This document shows positions 1-6,070 of a stretch of 7,611 nucleotides of DNA, in pieces. How positions within the stretch are numbered: position 1 is the stretch's first letter; each line of letters opens with the position of its first letter. The position numbers and the translations under genes were made by a program. The stretch covers positions 1 through 7,611 of the forward strand of contig JAICQE010000190.1 of NCBI GenBank assembly GCA_025938035.1. The letters are read 5' to 3'. The DNA is from Vicinamibacteria bacterium. Its GTDB lineage: Bacteria; Acidobacteriota; Vicinamibacteria; Vicinamibacterales; UBA2999. Under the pieces are notes generated by a model that saw only the letters and a program-made list of their open reading frames with translations, was not told the origin of the DNA and made no database searches.

Positions 1-1
1 G

Positions 2-1711
2 TTCGCCTTCGTGGCGATCGTCGCGCACTCCTTGCTGCAGCTCGTACCGCCGTACCTGACCAAGCTGGTCATCGACGCGTACATTCCGGCCGCCGACCTG
101 TCCGGGCTCGCCGCGGTGGCGGCGATGTATCTGCTGACCCTGGGTGCCTCGTTCGCATTGGAGTACGCGCAGACATGGACCATGCAGGTGACAGGGCAGC
201 GGATCATGTTCGACCTGCGCATGCAGGTGTTCTCGCATCTGCAGCGACTCGACCTGCGCTTCTACGATCGCAATCCTGTCGGCCGGCTGATGACGCGCGT
301 GACGACCGACGTCGACGTGCTCAACGAGCTGTTCACGTCCGGAGTGGTGGCCGCCTTCGGCGATCTGTTCACCCTGCTCGGCATCATGGCCATGCTGGTG
401 TGGATGGACTGGCAGCTCGCGCTGGTCGCGTTCTCCGTGCTGCCGTTGATCGCACTGATCGCGCAATGGTTCCGCCGCCACGTACGCGAGTCCTATCGGG
501 TGGTCCGCACGTGGATTGCGCGCATCAACGCGTTCCTGCAGGAGCGGATCACCGGGATGGCGACCGTGCAGTTGTTCCGGCGCGAGGCGAAAGACTTCGC
601 GGCATTCGACGGAATCGATCGCGCCCATCGCGACGCGAACGTCGAGTCGATCTTCTATTACGCCGTGTTCTATCCGGCAGTGGAACTGGTGAGCGCGCTG
701 GCCGCATCCCTCATCCTGTGGTACGGCGGCGGCCGGGTCATCAGCGATGCGCTGACGCTCGGCTCGCTCGTCGCGTTCCTGCAGTACTCGCAGCGGTTCT
801 TCCGGCCCATCAGCGACATGTCCGAGAAGTTCAACGTGCTGCAGGGGGCCATGGCATCGTCGGAACGCATCTTCGCGCTGCTCGACACGCCTGTCGAAGT
901 CGCGTCGCCGGAGCGGGCGGCGCTGACGTATCGAGACCGCCGCCCGGATCGGCCACCGGCGCCCGCGGGCCGTATTGCCTTCGAGAACGTCTCGTTCGCT
1001 TATGTCGAAGGCGAGCCGGTCCTGAAGAACGTGTCATTCGAGGTCGAGCGCGGTCAGCGCGTCGCGATTGTCGGCGCCACCGGCTCAGGGAAGACGACGG
1101 TCGTCAACCTGCTGCTGCGGTTCTATGACGTGCAGCAGGGACGGATCACCATCGATGGTGTCGACATCCGCGACATGGACCTGGCGGCAGTGCGCGCCCT
1201 GTTCGGCATGGTCCTGCAGGACGTCCATCTGTTCTCCGGGACGATTGCGGCGAACGTACGGCTCGGACACAGCGAAATCGACGACGATCGCATCCGCCGC
1301 GCGCTGGCGGCGGTGCACGCGGCGAGGTTCGTCGATCAGATGCCGCAGGGGCTCGAGACGCCCGTAGCCGAGCGCGGTGCGACCCTGTCGGTGGGGCAGA
1401 AGCAGCTCCTGTCCTTCGCCCGCGCGCTGGCGTTCGACCCGCCGGTGCTCATCCTGGACGAGGCGACTTCGAGTGTCGACACCGAAACGGAACTGCTCAT
1501 CCGCGATGCATTGAAAGTGGTGATGCAGGGTCGTACGACGATCGCCATCGCGCATCGTCTCTCGACTATTCAGGACATGGACCGCATCCTCGTCCTCCAC
1601 AAGGGAGAGTTGCGCGAAAGCGGGACACATCAGGAACTGCTGGGCCGTCGCGGCATCTACCACCGCCTCTACCAGTTGCAGTTCAAGGAGACGGAGAAGA
1701 TCGGTATCTGA
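2..1711 (+). CDS. ABC exporter half-transporter (permease fused to ATPase), 5' end missing
   Basis: Type IV (MsbA/multidrug-exporter fold) half-transporter in the inner membrane; ATP hydrolysis drives export of an unknown, probably lipophilic, substrate. The frame is open to the left edge, so the true start is outside the window. About 570 residues are present, close to a full-length protein of about 600. Residue numbers here count the GTG codon at 11 as residue 1. Membrane segments lie near 1-23, 33-55, 112-134, 136-154, 218-240 and 250-266. The ATPase domain has Walker A GATGSGKTT (355-363), Q-loop Q403, signature LSVGQ (459-463), Walker B LILDE with catalytic E484, D-loop SSVD (487-490) and H-loop H515, so the site looks active. 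LSVGQ instead of LSGGQ and the INAFLQE..TGM..VQLF stretch resemble YheH/BmrD-type subunits of heterodimeric exporters. A partner half-transporter may therefore lie just upstream; that is inference. The downstream gene starts 50 nt later on the same strand, and I see no terminator between them. Confidence 0.95.
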   Translation, partial: FAFVAIVAHSLLQLVPPYLTKLVIDAYIPAADLSGLAAVAAMYLLTLGASFALEYAQTWTMQVTGQRIMFDLRMQVFSHLQRLDLRFYDRNPVGRLMTRVTTDVDVLNELFTSGVVAAFGDLFTLLGIMAMLVWMDWQLALVAFSVLPLIALIAQWFRRHVRESYRVVRTWIARINAFLQERITGMATVQLFRREAKDFAAFDGIDRAHRDANVESIFYYAVFYPAVELVSALAASLILWYGGGRVISDALTLGSLVAFLQYSQRFFRPISDMSEKFNVLQGAMASSERIFALLDTPVEVASPERAALTYRDRRPDRPPAPAGRIAFENVSFAYVEGEPVLKNVSFEVERGQRVAIVGATGSGKTTVVNLLLRFYDVQQGRITIDGVDIRDMDLAAVRALFGMVLQDVHLFSGTIAANVRLGHSEIDDDRIRRALAAVHAARFVDQMPQGLETPVAERGATLSVGQKQLLSFARALAFDPPVLILDEATSSVDTETELLIRDALKVVMQGRTTIAIAHRLSTIQDMDRILVLHKGELRESGTHQELLGRRGIYHRLYQLQFKETEKIGI

Positions 1712-1761
1712 GTTGCACCTTCCCGAATGGTTGTCCTGCCTGCCCTGGACGAGGTGCCTCT

Positions 1762-3090
1762 ATGGCTGTGGATCGGGCGGTCCACGACGTTCGCGACGCC
1801 GCGTTGTGGTTCGAGACGGGCCCTGATGGTGTAGGGCCGCTTCTCGATGCTGTCGGCGATGCGCGTATCGTGCTCATCGGTGAGGCCACGCATGGCACGC
1901 ACGAGTTCTACCGCATTCGCGCCGATCTGACCCAGGCGCTGATCGACCGGAAGGGGTTCAACATCGTTGCGGCCGAAGCCGACTGGCCCGATGCCTACCG
2001 GGTCAACCGATGGGTTCGCCACATGTCGGATGACGCCACTCCCGAGCAGGCGCTTGCCGATTTCACCCGATTCCCGCGCTGGATGTGGCGCAACGACGTC
2101 GTCGTCGACTTCTGCGCCTGGCTGCATGGATGGAACCGCAGCCGCAGCACGAAAGAGCGCGTCGGGTTCTACGGGCTGGACCTGTACAGCCTGCACACGT
2201 CCATCGAAGCCGTACTGACCTATTTATCCAGGATCGATCCCGAAGCAGCGCGGCAGGCACGCGCGCGCTATGGCTGCTTCGAGCGCTTCGGAGAGGATTC
2301 CCAGGCCTATGGGTACGCCGCCAGTGTCGGGCTGTCGCGGTCGTGCGAAGACGACGTTGTCGCGCAGCTCGTGGAGCTGCGGCGGCGGGCGGCGGAGTAT
2401 GCCCGGCGCGACGGCTTCGTTGCCGAGGACGAATTCTTTTTCGCCGAACAGAACGCGCGCCTCGTCCGGAACGCCGAGGAGTACTACCGGGCGATGTTTG
2501 CCGGGCGCGTCGAGTCGTGGAACCTCCGCGATACGCACATGATGGAGACGTTACAGGCGCTGATGGCGTGGATTGGACGGCAGGCCGGTACGGCACGCGC
2601 CGTCGTCTGGGCGCATAATTCGCACCTCGGCGACGCCCGCGCCACGCAGATGGGAGAGTGGGGCGAGTTGAACCTCGGGCAGCTGGTGCGCCAGGAGTTC
2701 GGGGGCGAGGCGTGCCTGATCGGGTTCTCCACGCATGCCGGCACTGTCACGGCGGCGCGCGATTGGGATTCTCCGGCGGAGCAGCGGCGCGTCAGACCGT
2801 CGCTGACCGGCAGCTACGAACGGTTGTTTCACGAAGCTGGCATCGAGCGATTCGCGATAAGGCTGAAGGACGAACCGGTCCGTTCGGCGTTGACGCCAAC
2901 GCGACTGCAACGCGCCATTGGCGTCATCTACGTTCCGGAAACGGAGCGCGCGAGCCACTACTTCCGCGCGCGACTGCCGGAGCAGTTCGACCTGATGCTT
3001 CACGTCGACGAGACGCGCGCCCTGCAGCCGCTCGAGCGTTGGGCGGAAATCGAGGCCGACGTACCGGAAACCTACCCGACGGGGATGTGA
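1762..3090 (+). CDS. Erythromycin-esterase-like hydrolase (Ere family)
   Basis: Member of the erythromycin esterase superfamily (EreA/EreB, succinoglycan-biosynthesis-like proteins), 442 aa, a usual length for the family. The conserved stretch IGEATHGTHEF (39-49) carries the likely catalytic His44 and Glu41, matching His46 and Glu43 of EreB. A second site region, NLRDTHM (254-260) and WAHNSHLG (283-290) with His285 and His288, matches the second conserved histidine pair. GFYGLDLYSL (135-144) and the C-terminal SHYFRARLPEQFD stretch (398-410) are also typical of the family. No signal peptide or membrane segment is seen, so it is probably cytoplasmic. The ATG at 1762 is supported by GAGG at 1751-1754 with 7-nt spacing. 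The next gene begins 1 nt after the stop, implying translational coupling. Its neighbours, a hydrolase and a phosphoribosyltransferase, point to the stress-linked branch of the family, whose substrate is unknown. The sequence alone does not support a macrolide-resistance call. Confidence 0.92.
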   Translation: MAVDRAVHDVRDAALWFETGPDGVGPLLDAVGDARIVLIGEATHGTHEFYRIRADLTQALIDRKGFNIVAAEADWPDAYRVNRWVRHMSDDATPEQALADFTRFPRWMWRNDVVVDFCAWLHGWNRSRSTKERVGFYGLDLYSLHTSIEAVLTYLSRIDPEAARQARARYGCFERFGEDSQAYGYAASVGLSRSCEDDVVAQLVELRRRAAEYARRDGFVAEDEFFFAEQNARLVRNAEEYYRAMFAGRVESWNLRDTHMMETLQALMAWIGRQAGTARAVVWAHNSHLGDARATQMGEWGELNLGQLVRQEFGGEACLIGFSTHAGTVTAARDWDSPAEQRRVRPSLTGSYERLFHEAGIERFAIRLKDEPVRSALTPTRLQRAIGVIYVPETERASHYFRARLPEQFDLMLHVDETRALQPLERWAEIEADVPETYPTGM

Positions 3091-3091
3091 C

Positions 3092-3796
3092 ATGAGTCAG
3101 ACCACCACTTCGCCGCGCGCGGTACAGATACCCGACGAGTCGGCGCTGCTCGGCGCCGACCTGCGTGTTCCGGCCGACCCTTCGGGGCTTGTCGTGTTCG
3201 CGCATGGCAGCGGCAGCAGCCGCCGGAGCACGCGGAACCGGCAGGTCGCCGAGATGCTCGATGATGCCGGACTCGCGACGCTGCTCCTCGATCTGCTGAC
3301 GCCGGCTGAGGAGTCGATCGACCAGTTCACGCGCGAATTCCGGTTCGACATCCCGCGGCTCGGCCGGCGGATGGTTGCGGCGACGGATTGGGCGGTCGAG
3401 CAGCCGGACCTGCGACGCCTTCCGATTGGTTTCTTCGGTGCCAGCACGGGCGCTGCGGCTGCCATCATCGCGGCGGCCGAGCGTCCAAATCGTGCGTCGG
3501 CGGTCGTCTCTCGTGGCGGCCGGCCCGACCTTGCCGGCGAGGCGCTGGGTCGGCTGCAAGCGCCGACGCTGCTGATCGTCGGTGGCGATGACGAACCGGT
3601 CATCGAGTTGAACGAAGATGCGCAGCGGCAGATCCGGGCTGTCACGCGTCTCGAGATCGTTCCCGGGGCCACGCACCTGTTCGAAGAGCCTGGCACGCTC
3701 GACCAGGTCGCCCGGCTGGCGATCGCGTGGTTCCGGCAGCACCTGCGGCCGCGGGCGGGCCACGACTCCGCGACGCCGCGCGGCGGCACCTCGTAG
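3092..3796 (+). CDS. Alpha/beta hydrolase, dienelactone hydrolase type
   Basis: 234-aa serine hydrolase of the alpha/beta fold. The oxyanion-loop region is FAHGSGSSR (36-44). The nucleophile elbow is G-A-S-T-G (116-120) with Ser118. The acid is probably Asp166 or Asp167 in VGGDDEPV, and the catalytic His195 lies in GATHLF, so the triad is complete. There is no signal peptide, so a cytoplasmic location is likely. A 16-residue polar, arginine- and proline-containing tail follows the last helix. The ATG lies 1 nt after the Ere-like stop, preceded by a modest GGGG at 3081-3084 (7-nt spacing); translation is probably coupled to the upstream gene. Homologues of this subtype are often found next to, or fused to, the phosphoribosyltransferase encoded immediately downstream. 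The substrate is unknown; the protein is a candidate ester or lactone hydrolase. Confidence 0.9.
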   Translation: MSQTTTSPRAVQIPDESALLGADLRVPADPSGLVVFAHGSGSSRRSTRNRQVAEMLDDAGLATLLLDLLTPAEESIDQFTREFRFDIPRLGRRMVAATDWAVEQPDLRRLPIGFFGASTGAAAAIIAAAERPNRASAVVSRGGRPDLAGEALGRLQAPTLLIVGGDDEPVIELNEDAQRQIRAVTRLEIVPGATHLFEEPGTLDQVARLAIAWFRQHLRPRAGHDSATPRGGTS

Positions 3797-3820
3797 GGTG
3801 CTCGCGAGAGGAAGGTTCTC

Positions 3821-4495
3821 ATGTTCAGGAATCCCCAGGCCTATGCCGACAGGCGCGAGGCCGGCCGCGAACTCGCCCGTCTCCTGCAGAAGTACGCGGA
3901 TCGCGACGACGTGCTCGTTCTCGCCTTGCCGCGTGGCGGTGTCCCGGTAGCCTTCGAGGTGGCGACGGCGCTGAATGCGCCGCTCGACGTCTTCCTGGTG
4001 CGTAAGCTGGGGACACCCGGCCATCGTGAGCTGGCGATGGGTGCGATCGCGTCGGGCGGTATCAAAGTACTGAACGACGACGTGGTGCAGTACCTCGGAA
4101 TCAGCGCGGACCAGATCGAGGCGGTCGCTCGCGAAGAGCAACAGGAGCTCGAGCGTCGTGAGGCCGTGTACCGCACGGGACGTGCGCTGCCACCGCTGGA
4201 GGGCCGCACGGTCATCCTCGTCGACGATGGCCTCGCGACCGGTTCGACGATGAAGGCGGCGGTTCAAGCCGTGAAGCAGCAGCATCCGGCGCGTGTGATC
4301 GTGGCCGTCCCGGTCGGCGCCGGGGATACGTGTGAGGAGTTGCGGGCGCTCGCCGACGAAGTCGTCTGCGGCCGCATGCCGACGCCGTTTTCAGCAGTCG
4401 GCCAGTGGTACCACGACTTCGACCAGACGACCGACGAAGAGGTTCGCGACCTGCTCGCCCGGCACGGGACGCTGATACCACACCACGCGTCGTAA
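3821..4495 (+). CDS. Type I phosphoribosyltransferase-domain protein (COG1926 type)
   Basis: 224-aa protein with the type I PRTase fold. The PRPP-binding loop [13 protein letters not shown] (131-143) contains the two acidic residues (Asp135, Asp136) and the glycine/threonine turn that hold the ribose 5-phosphate. The N-terminal [15 protein letters not shown] (34-48) and the [17 protein letters not shown] stretch (61-77) are characteristic of the predicted-phosphoribosyltransferase family COG1926, rather than of known purine or pyrimidine salvage enzymes. The base or other acceptor is unknown. The start is well supported by AGAGGAAGG at 3807-3815, 5 nt before the ATG, and the gap to the hydrolase gene is 24 nt, consistent with one transcript. 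In other bacteria this domain is found fused to hydrolase or Ere-like domains, so it probably acts with the two upstream products. A repeat array follows the stop codon. Confidence 0.92.
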   Translation: MFRNPQAYADRREAGRELARLLQKYADRDDVLVLALPRGGVPVAFEVATALNAPLDVFLVRKLGTPGHRELAMGAIASGGIKVLNDDVVQYLGISADQIEAVAREEQQELERREAVYRTGRALPPLEGRTVILVDDGLATGSTMKAAVQAVKQQHPARVIVAVPVGAGDTCEELRALADEVVCGRMPTPFSAVGQWYHDFDQTTDEEVRDLLARHGTLIPHHAS

Positions 4496-4526
4496 ACGGC
4501 AGCGCGACACGCTCGGACTTTGCCGC

Positions 4527-4652
4527 ACGTAGCGTCCGGTTTCAGCCGGGCGTCCGTCGTCGCGCAGTAGCGTCCGGCTTCAGCGGGCCCTTCTCACACG
4601 TAGCGTCCGGCTTTAGCCGGACTTTCTCACACGTAGCGTCCGGCTTCAGCCG
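4527..4652 (+). repeat. Palindromic repeat array 1 (four copies, about 33-bp period)
   Basis: Four copies of a hairpin-forming unit, ACGTAGC then GTCCGGCTTCAGCCGGA, at about 4527-4550, 4563-4585, 4596-4620 and 4629-4652. The AGCG element recurs at 4531, 4567, 4600 and 4633, a spacing of 36, 33 and 33. Copies 3 and 4 share a CTCACAC leader and form a near-exact 33-bp tandem repeat. Copy 3 has a perfect 7-bp stem (4603-4609 with 4614-4620) and a TTTA loop; copies 1 and 2 have decayed right arms. The array lies between the phosphoribosyltransferase stop and a possible sigma-54 promoter. It resembles REP-type dispersed intergenic elements. Open frames through it only encode repeat-derived SGFSRT peptides. 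Confidence 0.9.
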
Positions 4653-4681
4653 GATCTCCAGCACTACCTCTGCTATCCACC

Positions 4682-4696
4682 GGCACCACCGTTGCT
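4682..4696 (+). promoter_or_regulatory. Candidate sigma-54 (RpoN) -24/-12 promoter
   Basis: GGCAC (4682-4686), five bases, then TTGCT (4692-4696). This matches the sigma-54 consensus TGGCAC-N5-TTGCW at every position except the first T, which is C here. The invariant GG and GC have the required spacing. The predicted transcription start is about 4707, giving a leader of roughly 57 nt before the ATG at 4764. It is intergenic and oriented towards the glycine-zipper and hsp20 genes. No convincing -10/-35 promoter was found there. Confidence 0.5.
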
Positions 4697-4749
4697 AGAA
4701 CTGCATCAGAAGCAGGGATGCGATCGCCACTCGTCTGTTCAGAGGGTTT

Positions 4750-4756
4750 GAGGAGG
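4750..4756 (+). promoter_or_regulatory. Strong ribosome binding site of the glycine-zipper gene
   Basis: GAGGAGG, 7 nt before the ATG at 4764. It fixes the start of the envelope protein and suggests efficient translation. Confidence 0.85.
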
Positions 4757-4763
4757 TAGGGAA

Positions 4764-5414
4764 ATGCTTCGAGTCATCCAGACATTGGTAATGGGAGCCA
4801 CCGTCACGGCTGTCGCGTGCGGCGCGACCGCGCGCGATCCGATTAACACTCCACAGTCGAGTACGGGCGTCACGCAGACCGCCCCGGCCGGTCCGACCGA
4901 GGTGAACACGAGCGAGCTCGGCGTAATTCCAACGGGACAGGAGCTCGACGTGCGCCTGCAGACCACGCTGAGCTCGGAGACAGCAACGCCTGAGCAGCGC
5001 TTCGAGGCAACCACCGCCGTGGACGTCACGCAGAACGGCCGCGTACTGATGCCGGCGGGTTCCGTGGTCCGCGGTGTCGTGACTGCCGTCGAGCGGCCCG
5101 GCCGCGTCGAGCGCGTCGGGCGGCTGACGTTGTCGTTCGATCAGATCACCGTGCGCGGACGCAACTACCCGATCCGCGGCATGGCGACGCAGGTGTTCGA
5201 AAGCGGCGGCATCCGCGATGAAGTGGGTACGGCCGGCGCAGGGGCTGGTGTCGGCGGAGTAATCGGCGGACTCCTCGGCGGCGTCAAAGGTGCGGTGCTT
5301 GGCGCGGTGATTGGCGCCGGCGGCGCGATTGCGGCGACCGAAGGCAAGGACGTCACCCTGCCGGCCGGCTCGATCATCCGCGTGCGCATGGACTCGGATC
5401 TGCGGGTCCGCTAG
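4764..5414 (+). CDS. Glycine-zipper envelope protein, probable lipoprotein
   Basis: 216 aa. The N-terminus has one Arg, a hydrophobic stretch (4-18) and Cys19 in TAVAC, which looks like a type II signal peptide. The -3 residue is Ala, so the lipobox is not ideal and a plain secreted form is possible. A low-complexity Thr/Pro/Ser linker (about 22-52) follows. Residues 155-191 are a glycine zipper with repeated GxxxG-like spacing, expected to insert into or pack against a membrane. Two short units share PxGxxxxVR, at 56-64 and 200-208, and a third similar one, PAGSVVRGV, lies at 97-105. They flank the zipper like repeated beta elements. The start is set by GAGGAGG 7 nt upstream. The hsp20 gene begins 22 nt after the stop, so the two are probably co-transcribed. 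The molecular role is unknown; an envelope-stress or surface function is inference. Confidence 0.85.
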   Translation: MLRVIQTLVMGATVTAVACGATARDPINTPQSSTGVTQTAPAGPTEVNTSELGVIPTGQELDVRLQTTLSSETATPEQRFEATTAVDVTQNGRVLMPAGSVVRGVVTAVERPGRVERVGRLTLSFDQITVRGRNYPIRGMATQVFESGGIRDEVGTAGAGAGVGGVIGGLLGGVKGAVLGAVIGAGGAIAATEGKDVTLPAGSIIRVRMDSDLRVR

Positions 5415-5421
5415 CGCGGAC

Positions 5422-5429
5422 AGAGGAGG
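5422..5429 (+). promoter_or_regulatory. Ribosome binding site deciding the hsp20 start
   Basis: AGAGGAGG, 7 nt before the ATG at 5437. The reading frame stays open upstream to 5311, inside the preceding gene, but this site and the protein composition place the real start at 5437. Confidence 0.85.
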
Positions 5430-5436
5430 CGAGAAG

Positions 5437-6066
5437 ATGCCAACGGACAGTAAACCGAAGCACGATCGGACCCATACCGAACAGGGTTCAGGACGCCCGG
5501 CGCAGCGTTCGCCGGAAGGAGTGCATCGGGATCGGGACTGGGAGCGGGAGCGGTCGTCCTTCAGTCCGTTTTCTCTCATGCGCCAGGGCGTGGACGAAAT
5601 GGAGCGCTGGTTCGGTCATCTGAACTGGCCGCGAGGGCTGGCGCCCACGTCCGCATGGGGCACGCAGGGACGCGGGATGATGTCCCAGATGGCACGTCAG
5701 ATGGGCGACTGGATGCCGGCCGTGGACGCATTCCAGCGCGGCGACGAGTTCGTCATCCGCGCGGAAGTTCCAGGCATGAGCCGCCAGGATCTGACGGTGG
5801 AGGTGAACGACGACTCGATCACACTTCACGGTGAGCGGAAACGCGAGTTCGAGGACGATCGTGAAGGGATGTTCTGGAGCGAGCGGAGCTACGGCAGCTT
5901 CACGCGCGTCATTCCATTGCCGCCGGGCGCCATTGGCGATTCCGCCAAGGCGACGTTCACCAACGGCATGCTGGAAATCGTGATGCAGGCTCCGTCGGCG
6001 GAAGCAAGGCGCGGGCGGCGAATCGACATCTCCGGAGCGTCGGCGGATACCGAGAAGAAAGGCTGA
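5437..6066 (+). CDS. Small heat shock protein, Hsp20/alpha-crystallin family
   Basis: 209-aa ATP-independent holdase chaperone that binds unfolding proteins in the cytoplasm and forms oligomers. The alpha-crystallin domain spans about 92-187: WMPAVDAFQRGDEFVIRAEVPG (92-113), the ITLHGERK strand (128-135), SYGSFTRVIPLP (151-162) and the GMLEI element (177-181, usually GVL). The C-terminal I-x-I anchor is Ile196-Asp-Ile198 in RRIDI, used in oligomer assembly. PFSLMRQGVDEMERWF (44-59) is the usual pre-domain helix. It is preceded by about 43 charged, probably disordered residues, which makes the protein longer than the usual 140-170 aa. Gene order suggests co-transcription with the glycine-zipper gene. 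I saw no CIRCE element or clear heat-shock sigma promoter directly upstream; a sigma-54 match lies before the first gene of the unit. It converges with the next gene, 4 nt away. Confidence 0.95.
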   Translation: MPTDSKPKHDRTHTEQGSGRPAQRSPEGVHRDRDWERERSSFSPFSLMRQGVDEMERWFGHLNWPRGLAPTSAWGTQGRGMMSQMARQMGDWMPAVDAFQRGDEFVIRAEVPGMSRQDLTVEVNDDSITLHGERKREFEDDREGMFWSERSYGSFTRVIPLPPGAIGDSAKATFTNGMLEIVMQAPSAEARRGRRIDISGASADTEKKG

Positions 6067-6070
6067 AAGG

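Noticed and set aside
1715..1757. Inverted repeat GCACCT/AGGTGC between the ABC gene and the Ere-like gene, possible terminator or RBS-masking stem
   Set aside because: Only 6 bp with a 31-nt loop and no T tract; too weak to support.
2924..4285. Long minus-strand open frame (453 codons) opposite the Ere-like, hydrolase and PRTase genes
   Set aside because: It is antisense to three genes with clear family motifs, its translation is low-complexity and Arg-rich, and no motif is seen. It is a GC-rich shadow frame.
4527..4652. CRISPR array
   Set aside because: Units are self-palindromic over the whole core, spacers are only about 10-15 bp and partly identical, and no cas genes are seen.
4405..4698. 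Plus-strand open frame (97 codons) ending in SGFSRT-type repeats
   Set aside because: It starts inside the PRTase gene in another frame and runs through the repeat array; no ribosome binding site.
4697..4763. CIRCE/HrcA operator, ROSE-type thermometer or sigma-32 promoter upstream of the hsp20 unit
   Set aside because: No TTAGCACTC-type inverted repeat, no clear SD-pairing element and no matching -35/-10 pair were found by eye.
5311..5436. In-frame upstream extension of the hsp20 frame
   Set aside because: It overlaps the end of the glycine-zipper gene, has shadow-like composition and no ribosome binding site, whereas AGAGGAGG precedes the ATG at 5437.
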